From: Pseudobdellovibrio sp043721535 | Lineage (GTDB): Bacteria; Bdellovibrionota; Bdellovibrionia; Bdellovibrionales; Bdellovibrionaceae | Assembly: GCA_043721535.1 (NCBI GenBank) | Contig: JAYSQO010000018.1 | Location: 1-64,000, forward strand | DNA length: 64,000 nt | Direction: 5' to 3' | Part shown: piece by piece, positions 58,407-64,000 of the stretch | Position numbering within the stretch: position 1 is the first letter of the stretch | How the letters are laid out: each line of letters begins with the position of its first letter | Program-made: the position numbers and the translations under genes | The notes under the pieces: generated by a model | Databases searched by the model: none | Seen by the model: only the letters and a program-made list of their open reading frames with translations | What the model was told of the DNA's origin: nothing

Positions 58407-59285
58407 CTAAACACGGTCCATAAATAGAAAACTCCATTTATCGAACACAGGTACAAAAACAAAAACCAGCATTGATATATTGGTCCACATGAAAAATGCG
58501 AACCATCTTTGTTGCCCGTCTGACAAATACAGTCTAAAAAATTCTTTTAATAAAATAAAAGAAAATGGAAAAACCAATAAAATATACAACCAACTAGTAT
58601 GTAAGAAAAAAGGTGAAGCAATTGCGACACCAGCATAACAAAAAGTATAAAGACCTATATGAAAAAGTGTTTTCTTAACACCTAAAACAACTGGTAATGT
58701 GGGAATATTTCCTAGACGATAGTCTTCGGTGTATTTAATCGCTAGCAGCCAAAAGTGCGGCATTTGCCATAAAAACATTATCAAAAATAAGTAGACTGAA
58801 TCAGAATTCAAAATATTAGGATTATTAACAGCATAACCGATTGTGATTGGCAGTGCTCCTGGAATAGCCCCTGGGACAGCAGCAAAAGCCCATTTCGGTT
58901 TCCAGTATAATGTGTAAGCCCCATTATATAAAAAAACTGAAGCTATTGATAGCCAGCCCGCCACATTTGATAAATCAAAAATCATAGCACAACCTAGAAC
59001 GATCAATGTTATTGAAATAATTAGGCCTGCCATTGGCTGTAATTTTCCAGTAATTAACGGACGTTTCTGTGTTCGCGGCATAAGGCGATCAATTTTTAAT
59101 TCTTGAACTTGGTTCAGCGCTAAACTACCTGAACTTAAAAAATAAAGGCCACCAACAAAAGTTAATAAATGAGTCCAAGAAAAAGGGACTTCAACAAAAT
59201 AGCCAGTCGCATATCCTGCTAAACCGGCTAAAAGCACAAAAATCACGATTCCGAATTTTGTTAACTGACTGTAAGCTTGAAGCAC
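58407..59285 (-). CDS. ctaB: protoheme IX farnesyltransferase (heme O synthase)
   Basis: CtaB/CyoE attaches a farnesyl group to heme B for cytochrome oxidase. The prenyltransferase motif NQVQELKIDRLMPRTQKRPL with its aspartate-rich region is at about residue 58, and IPGALPITIGYAVN followed by LFLWQMPHFWLLAIKYTEDY is also diagnostic. About nine membrane helices are expected in 292 residues. The start is GTG at 59285. Last gene of the oxidase operon, 3 bases after the subunit IV gene. No heme A synthase gene (ctaA) is in view. Confidence 0.94.
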   Translation of the reverse strand: MLQAYSQLTKFGIVIFVLLAGLAGYATGYFVEVPFSWTHLLTFVGGLYFLSSGSLALNQVQELKIDRLMPRTQKRPLITGKLQPMAGLIISITLIVLGCAMIFDLSNVAGWLSIASVFLYNGAYTLYWKPKWAFAAVPGAIPGALPITIGYAVNNPNILNSDSVYLFLIMFLWQMPHFWLLAIKYTEDYRLGNIPTLPVVLGVKKTLFHIGLYTFCYAGVAIASPFFLHTSWLYILLVFPFSFILLKEFFRLYLSDGQQRWFAFFMWTNISMLVFVFVPVFDKWSFLFMDRV

Positions 59286-59288
59286 TGC

Positions 59289-59603
59289 TTACAACACTGG
59301 TGTGATGACTTGTCTTGATAAAATATCAGTGATTGATATTCCAAACAAAAGCAATAAAAAGAGAAATCCTAAAGCAAAGACAACTCTATTTTCGATGCCC
59401 TCATATTTTAAATGCATGAACCAAGCCATGACTAAAAAAGCCTTAACTGCTGCAATAGAAAATGCGATTAATGGCGCCGCTGGTCCTAAAAAACCACGAA
59501 TTGAATGGGCCGTAATTGTTAAAAAAGTGAGGGCAAATAAAGCGCCCGCAACTTTAAGATATGTCGCTAATGGAGTAATATGAGGTTGATGATTGTTAGC
59601 CAT
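59289..59603 (-). CDS. ctaF: cytochrome c oxidase subunit IV (prokaryotic type)
   Basis: A 104-residue membrane protein with three hydrophobic segments, the middle one followed by KAFLVMAWFMHLKYE, the conserved turn of small prokaryotic oxidase subunit IV (CtaF/CyoD-like). Its position directly after subunit III supports the assignment. AAAGGGA lies before the ATG. The role is structural, in oxidase assembly. Confidence 0.85.
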   Translation of the reverse strand: MANNHQPHITPLATYLKVAGALFALTFLTITAHSIRGFLGPAAPLIAFSIAAVKAFLVMAWFMHLKYEGIENRVVFALGFLFLLLLFGISITDILSRQVITPVL

Positions 59604-59616
59604 ATAATCCCTTTCA

Positions 59617-60303
59617 CTAGCCCACTAAATAAAGAAGTGGGAATAAGAAAATCCAAATAAGATCGACAATGTGCCAGAAAATTCCAACACCTTCGACTGC
59701 TGTATAATAATTCGGGTTAAAATCTCCACGCACAGCACGAATCAAGCACCAAGTAATTAAACCCATACCTAATAAAACGTGAATGCCGTGAAGACCTGAC
59801 ATGCAAAAATAAAAACCAAAATACATACCTAAGTTTGAACTTGTCACTAAAGGCAAGCCTTCAGCTGTTAAATTTGCATTTAGTTTTGCCAAATCTAACA
59901 AGTTGCCTGGGTAAATACCTAAATGGAATTTATGTGTGTATTCAAAATATTTGATCACCATGAACGCTGCGCCACAAAGAATTGTGATAGCTAGTGCCCA
60001 AACTGCTTTTTTAATTTGATTGATCTGGCAAAAATAAATTCCTAATGCCATCGTCAGTGAAGAAAAAATCAGAACCAGCGTGTTAATGAAACCTAATTTC
60101 CAATCAAGAAATCGGGCCCCTTCAGCAAACATCTCTGGATATTTCATATGAAAAATTGCATATCCAACAAATAATCCACCGAACATCAAGATCTCAGTCA
60201 CCATAAACAGCCAAATTCCCATTTTAGCAGAATCAAACTGATGAAAAGCGTCTTTAAAGTGCTCCTGCACAGGAACACCATTAATCATTTTACTTGTACT
60301 CAT
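59617..60303 (-). CDS. ctaE: cytochrome c oxidase subunit III
   Basis: The 228-residue protein has seven predicted membrane helices and the family blocks AKMGIWLFMVTEILMFGGLF, TMALGIYF, FCMSGLHGIHVLLGMG and GIFWHIVDLIWIFLFPLLYL. The terminal HIVDLIW segment marks heme-copper oxidase subunit III. It overlaps subunit I by 14 bases and precedes subunit IV by 13, in the usual order of the operon. Confidence 0.95.
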   Translation of the reverse strand: MSTSKMINGVPVQEHFKDAFHQFDSAKMGIWLFMVTEILMFGGLFVGYAIFHMKYPEMFAEGARFLDWKLGFINTLVLIFSSLTMALGIYFCQINQIKKAVWALAITILCGAAFMVIKYFEYTHKFHLGIYPGNLLDLAKLNANLTAEGLPLVTSSNLGMYFGFYFCMSGLHGIHVLLGMGLITWCLIRAVRGDFNPNYYTAVEGVGIFWHIVDLIWIFLFPLLYLVG

Positions 60304-61906
60304 ATGGCCCCTCTGTCACGACTGGGTCGTGAGAAAAATTGTGAGTAATTGGCGGAGACTCGGTCATCCACTCTAATGTTTTAGAACCCCAAGGATTAGC
60401 TGGTGCTTTTTCACCGCTGACGAGTGCTTTAATAATAGAAACTAAAGCAATCACAAAACCAATCGCAATCATCCATGAACCCACAGTTGAAATACGATTT
60501 AAATTTTCATAAGCAGGAATATAATCGAAATACCGTCTTGGCATTCCCATCGCGCCTAAAATAAACTGAGGAAAAAATGTCACATTGAAACCAACAAAAA
60601 TAAAAATCCATGACCATCTGGCTAAACATTCGCTGTACATTTTGCCGAACATTTTGGGAAACCAATAATAAATAGCTCCCATTAAGGCCATGAGTGTTCC
60701 GCCAACCATCACGTAATGGAAATGCGCCACCACAAAGTAAGTATCGTGAAAATGAACATCAATTGGCAATACAGCTAACATGATTCCAGTGACTCCACCG
60801 ATCATAAACAAAAATAAAAATCCAAGGGCATAAAGCATCGGTGATCTAAATTCGATAGAGCCTTTGTACATTGTTGCAAGCCAGTTAAACATTTTAATCG
60901 CTGTTGGCACACCAACCAGCATTGTTAAAAATGAAAATATTACGCCTGCTAATTCAGACTGACCTGAAACATACAAGTGATGTCCCCAAACGAAGAATGA
61001 AACAGCCGCGATACCTAACGATGAATAGGCAATAGCTGTGTAACCAAAAATAGTTTTTTTAGAAAACGTTGTTAATAGTTCTGAAATTATTCCCATCGCT
61101 GGCAAAATCATAATGTAAACAGCAGGGTGTGAATAGAACCAGAAAAAATGTTGAAATAAAACAGGATCGCCACCTAGCTTAGGATCGAAAATTCCTACAC
61201 CAAAGGCACGTTCTGCGATCAACAGCATTAATGTTATAGCTAGTATCGGCGTTGCTAAAACTTGAATGATCGAAGTTGAATAAATAGCCCAAGAAAATAA
61301 TGGCATCCGGTGAAACGTCATCCCTGGTGCTCTTAATTTGTGGATCGTAACGATAAAGTTTAATCCAGTTAAGACTGAAGCCATACCCATTACAAATACT
61401 GCGCCCACCATTAAAGAAACCGCTGCGCCCGTTCTGATTGAATACGGAGTATAAAAAGTCCAGCCTGTATCAATTTTATTTAAAAATAAAGTCGCAATCG
61501 CCATCGCCGCACCTATCATAAATAAATACCAGCTGGCTAAATTTAATTTTGGAAAAGCCACATCTTTTGCACCAATTTGTAATGGCAAAAAGAAGTTTCC
61601 AAAAATTGACGGAATACCTGGAACAATAACCATGAAAACCATGATCGCCCCGTGATATGTTAAGGCTTGATTGTATGTATCACCGTTTTTGAAAATTTGT
61701 CCTGCAGTTGCAACACCTTCTGCAGTCACATTGGCTGCAAAAAGTTCTGCTCTTAAAAGTAAAGCAGCAATACCACCTACTAAAAAGAAAAATAAAACAG
61801 TAACAAAATAAAGAATACCAATTCTTTTATGATCCAGTGATGTTAGCCATGACATGAGACCTTTTTCAGAATTTATATAAGAAGTACCGTGTGCTGCGTG
61901 ACCCAT
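60290..61906 (-). CDS. ctaD: cytochrome c oxidase subunit I
   Basis: The catalytic heme-copper subunit. The first heme A ligand is in YHGAIMVFMVIVPGIP, the CuB histidine and cross-linked tyrosine in FYSHPAVYIMILPAMG, two further CuB histidines in WGHHLYVSGQ, and heme ligands in VAHFHYVMVGG. With 538 residues and twelve expected helices it is a normal A-type oxidase: the motif YSHPAVYIMILP has the tyrosine of the K channel. A strong GTGGGG precedes the ATG. The subunit II gene is 12 bases upstream. Confidence 0.97.
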   Translation of the reverse strand: MGHAAHGTSYINSEKGLMSWLTSLDHKRIGILYFVTVLFFFLVGGIAALLLRAELFAANVTAEGVATAGQIFKNGDTYNQALTYHGAIMVFMVIVPGIPSIFGNFFLPLQIGAKDVAFPKLNLASWYLFMIGAAMAIATLFLNKIDTGWTFYTPYSIRTGAAVSLMVGAVFVMGMASVLTGLNFIVTIHKLRAPGMTFHRMPLFSWAIYSTSIIQVLATPILAITLMLLIAERAFGVGIFDPKLGGDPVLFQHFFWFYSHPAVYIMILPAMGIISELLTTFSKKTIFGYTAIAYSSLGIAAVSFFVWGHHLYVSGQSELAGVIFSFLTMLVGVPTAIKMFNWLATMYKGSIEFRSPMLYALGFLFLFMIGGVTGIMLAVLPIDVHFHDTYFVVAHFHYVMVGGTLMALMGAIYYWFPKMFGKMYSECLARWSWIFIFVGFNVTFFPQFILGAMGMPRRYFDYIPAYENLNRISTVGSWMIAIGFVIALVSIIKALVSGEKAPANPWGSKTLEWMTESPPITHNFSHDPVVTEGPYEYK

Positions 61907-61918
61907 TTTTTACCCCAC

Positions 61919-62887
61919 TTATTTAAGTGATTTAATATATTCGATTAATGCTGTGACTTCGGCCTCTGAAAGTTGTCCCTGAAAAGCAGGCATTGCAGAT
62001 CTTGGTCCGAAACCTTTAGCTAATTTTGCATTTGAATTTAAAATTGATTCGCGTAAATAGTTTTCATCAAACTGAACAACTTCTCCACCCTCAAGTTCGT
62101 GTGAAGCTTGTCCAAAAGCTTTGTACAAACTTGGACCCACTTTAACAGTCTCATTATTCACATTATGACAAGAGGCGCAGGCTCTGGTTTGGAAAATTTT
62201 AGCCCCCCGCTGAGCCATTGGAAGTAGTGAAACTTCAGATTCTTCAACAAGCCATTTGTCAAATTCTTCTTGAGTCACAACTTTTAATTTTGTGAGCATG
62301 CCTGAATGCTGAGTTCCGCAAAATTCTGTACAAAACACATGGAACTCTCCTAATTTTTGAGAGTTAAACCATAAAGCCGTGTAAGTTCCAGGAATTGCAT
62401 CCTGCTTAACCCGAAAACTTGGAATGTAAAGCGAATGAATGACATCATCAGCTGTTAAAATAATTTTAACGTCACGGTTAACTGGAACAACAATATTCGG
62501 TGATTTCACACCATTTTTATATTCAACCATCCAAGCCCACTGTTTGCCAGTCACATGTATTTCAAGTGCGTTCTTAGGCATCTGGCGCATGTCATGGTAA
62601 ATGACCCACCCCCAAGCAAAAACAATTAGAAAAATAATAAGTGGAACAACAGACCACAAAACTTCTAACCGAGTATCATGAGTGATATAAGCCGTTTTAT
62701 CATTGGCTGATTGACGTTTGTATTTAATGGCAAAGTAAACCATGCCTCCAATTAGAATTGCACACGAAATAAAACTGGCAGCAATTAGAAACCCATAAAG
62801 ATTATCTATGCTCGTCGCTATTTCAGTGGCTTGAGTTGGCATAAACGTTTCTGCGTTCGCCTGACTGATTAATGCTAAAAACCACAT
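61919..62887 (-). CDS. ctaC: cytochrome c oxidase subunit II with fused cytochrome c domain
   Basis: Subunit II takes electrons from cytochrome c through CuA. A signal peptide (ISQANA) and two helices come first, then GKQWAWMVEY, and the CuA site with CTEFCGTQHSGM preceded by DVIHSLYIPSFRVKQDAIPG. A C-terminal cytochrome c domain follows, with the heme motif RACASCHN and the methionine in GPRSAMPAF. Such fusions are common in caa3-type oxidases. The 322-residue length fits. It is next to sco1 (2-base gap), which supplies copper to the CuA site. Confidence 0.96.
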   Translation of the reverse strand: MWFLALISQANAETFMPTQATEIATSIDNLYGFLIAASFISCAILIGGMVYFAIKYKRQSANDKTAYITHDTRLEVLWSVVPLIIFLIVFAWGWVIYHDMRQMPKNALEIHVTGKQWAWMVEYKNGVKSPNIVVPVNRDVKIILTADDVIHSLYIPSFRVKQDAIPGTYTALWFNSQKLGEFHVFCTEFCGTQHSGMLTKLKVVTQEEFDKWLVEESEVSLLPMAQRGAKIFQTRACASCHNVNNETVKVGPSLYKAFGQASHELEGGEVVQFDENYLRESILNSNAKLAKGFGPRSAMPAFQGQLSEAEVTALIEYIKSLK

Positions 62888-62889
62888 AA

Positions 62890-63735
62890 TTACACTTTCT
62901 CCCTTCCTGCTTTATACAACACAGGTAATAACCAAAACGCCAAGATCAGAACAGTCAAAAGTCCTCCAAGTTGAACAACTCGAAAAACCTGTAGTCCATA
63001 CTTAGATTGATGTTCATCATATTTAAAACAATAAAGGATGACAGAGTCGATGATATTACCGACTTTTCCACGAGCCGCTTCATTTAAAGCCAGTTTCACG
63101 TCTTTAGGATCAAATTCAATTCCATGCAAATATCTAGAAATCTGTCCTTCCGGAGTTATAATAATCGCAGCCGATGCATGCGACCATTCCTGAGCCGCTT
63201 CATTCCAGCGAAATTCAAAACCTAAACTTTCAGTCAATTTTTTAATTGTGCTTTCATCAGCAGTTAAAAAATGAAAACCATTTTCTGTGCCAGGACGTGA
63301 ATACATTTTCATGTAATTGGCTTTTTTCTTTTGAGCTAAATCAGAATTTTCTTTTGCATCAAAACTAAAGGCGATGACTTCAAAGTTTTCTGACGGATTC
63401 CATTCAACTTTTTTTAAAGCTTCAGTAACGCCATTAAAATGAAAATTACATAAACCTGGGCAATTAAAATAAACTGGGCTTAGCAAAATAGGTTTCTTCG
63501 ATTTAAAAAAAGATCCTAACGTCACTAGCAGTCCAGCTTCGTTTCGTACAGTTAAGTTCAAATCGATTTGCTGACCTAGTTTTTCTTTGATTGCGACACC
63601 TTTAAGTTGGTCAGGTGTTGTACTTGAATTTGTTTCTTTATCGACCCCTGTATACGAGGGCAAGCCCTGAGGTTTTAAAACCTGAGCTTCTAACTGAGTA
63701 ACAAGAATGAATAAAAGAAAAAAATATTTTAGCAT
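62890..63735 (-). CDS. sco1: SCO1/SenC-family copper chaperone for CuA assembly
   Basis: Membrane-anchored thioredoxin-like protein that delivers copper to oxidase subunit II. A signal peptide starts the protein (MLKYFFLLFILVTQLEAQ), the copper-binding CPGLC is in PVYFNCPGLCNFHFNG, and the conserved histidine is in RYLHGIEFD. A second membrane helix lies at the C-terminus (LGGLLTVLILAFWLLPVLY), an arrangement seen in some SCO proteins. It follows the cytochrome c gene by 6 bases and precedes ctaC by 2, so it is expressed with its client. Confidence 0.93.
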   Translation of the reverse strand: MLKYFFLLFILVTQLEAQVLKPQGLPSYTGVDKETNSSTTPDQLKGVAIKEKLGQQIDLNLTVRNEAGLLVTLGSFFKSKKPILLSPVYFNCPGLCNFHFNGVTEALKKVEWNPSENFEVIAFSFDAKENSDLAQKKKANYMKMYSRPGTENGFHFLTADESTIKKLTESLGFEFRWNEAAQEWSHASAAIIITPEGQISRYLHGIEFDPKDVKLALNEAARGKVGNIIDSVILYCFKYDEHQSKYGLQVFRVVQLGGLLTVLILAFWLLPVLYKAGREKV

Positions 63736-63741
63736 TTAAAA

Positions 63742-64000
63742 TTAATCTGCAGTTTGTGCAAATGCCTCAACGTCTTCAGGTTTGTCTTTTGATTTATTTT
63801 TCGTGATCGATTCAACAAAATGAACCAAAGCCCATCGTTCTTTTGCGTTAAGCTGCGCTTTAAAAGAAACCATTTGTGTTCCAGCAATACCATTTTGTAA
63901 AACTTTGTAATGATCAATTAATGTATTGCCGGCTTTCCAGCCGCCTTCTACTAAGTTGCGCGCATTTGCGATACCGCCAACTAAGTCACCGTTTGCGCCA
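63742..64000 (-). CDS. cytochrome c family protein, C-terminal part (runs off the window)
   Basis: The minus strand from the window edge to TAA at 63742-63744 encodes the end of a c-type cytochrome: GGIANARNLVEGGWKAGNTL followed by GIAGTQMVSFKAQLNAKERW and ALVHFVES, where the methionine in GTQMVSF is the sixth heme ligand. The heme-binding CxxCH would lie upstream, outside the window. Only 86 residues are seen. It is presumably the electron donor or an assembly partner of the oxidase encoded downstream. The end is Lys/Asp-rich (KNKSKDKPEDVEAF). Confidence 0.85.
   Translation of the reverse strand, partial: GANGDLVGGIANARNLVEGGWKAGNTLIDHYKVLQNGIAGTQMVSFKAQLNAKERWALVHFVESITKNKSKDKPEDVEAFAQTAD

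Noticed and set aside
63729..63917. A separate small gene before sco1
   Set aside because: It is a wrong-frame shadow of the cytochrome c gene, whose frame is clear from GGWKAG and ERWALVHF.

Overview
The window comes from an AT-rich Gram-negative bacterium, most likely a member of the Bdellovibrionota (Bdellovibrio/Pseudobdellovibrio-like). The main reasons are the prepilin genes fused to phage-tail-fibre-like stalks, the many exported hydrolases and lipoproteins, GTG/TTG starts, and a LexA box of the TTAC-N3-GTAA type known from Bdellovibrio. That assignment is inference. The window has no rRNA, tRNA, CRISPR array, insertion sequence or prophage that I can support.

Layout. 1-577: no gene; a possible terminator and a long leader. 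0.6-9.9 kb: rnr overlapping ubiB, a GbsR-type regulator, msrA, a ureohydrolase, mutY, a small exported protein, an exported amidohydrolase. 9.9-12.1 kb: an unusual lipoprotein with two uracil-DNA-glycosylase-like domains. 12.3-22.4 kb: dacB, a DEAD-box helicase, an esterase, pcnB, a divergent transketolase, an adenosine deaminase, a prolyl iminopeptidase, a trypsin-like lipoprotein. 22.4-35 kb: a chorismate region with menF-menD-menH, DAHP synthase, menG, and the operon aroB-aroA-aroKDE-aroC; it is interrupted at 27.4-30 kb by a pilin-fibre gene with a hexanucleotide repeat at its start and by a duplicated, partly decayed pair of small convergent genes. 35-36.3 kb: icd. 36.4-37.8 kb: a lytic transglycosylase without signal peptide plus an exported partner. 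38-41.4 kb: peptide ABC permease dppABC without ATPases. 41.5-48.3 kb: an ABC-F protein, the second pilin-fibre gene, two DUF4143 ATPases and a frameshifted second transglycosylase. 48.3-58.4 kb: ung, a RaiA/HPF-like protein, a Fic enzyme, a murein carboxypeptidase, lexA, a phosphonate-binding lipoprotein, OsmC with OxyR, a 2OG oxygenase, FAH and maleylacetoacetate isomerase, and an outer-membrane barrel. 58.4-64 kb: an aa3-type cytochrome oxidase operon whose first visible gene runs off the window.

How it fits together. The aro operon and DAHP synthase feed chorismate to the Men enzymes; the menaquinone presumably supports the respiratory chain ending in the cytochrome oxidase. The exported peptidases, murein enzymes, peptide permease and adenosine deaminase suit an organism that lives on the macromolecules of other cells. 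The most notable points are: (1) an operon reproducing the domain order of the eukaryotic AROM polypeptide, including a three-domain AroK-AroD-AroE fusion; (2) a recurring promoter layout with the -10 box 6-8 nt before the start codon and no Shine-Dalgarno sequence, predicting leaderless mRNAs; (3) two pilin-fibre adhesins with a constant stalk and different tips, one behind a perfect (TATATC)6 repeat; (4) transglycosylase-partner modules found split in one place and fused in another; (5) an exported protein with tandem UDG-like folds.
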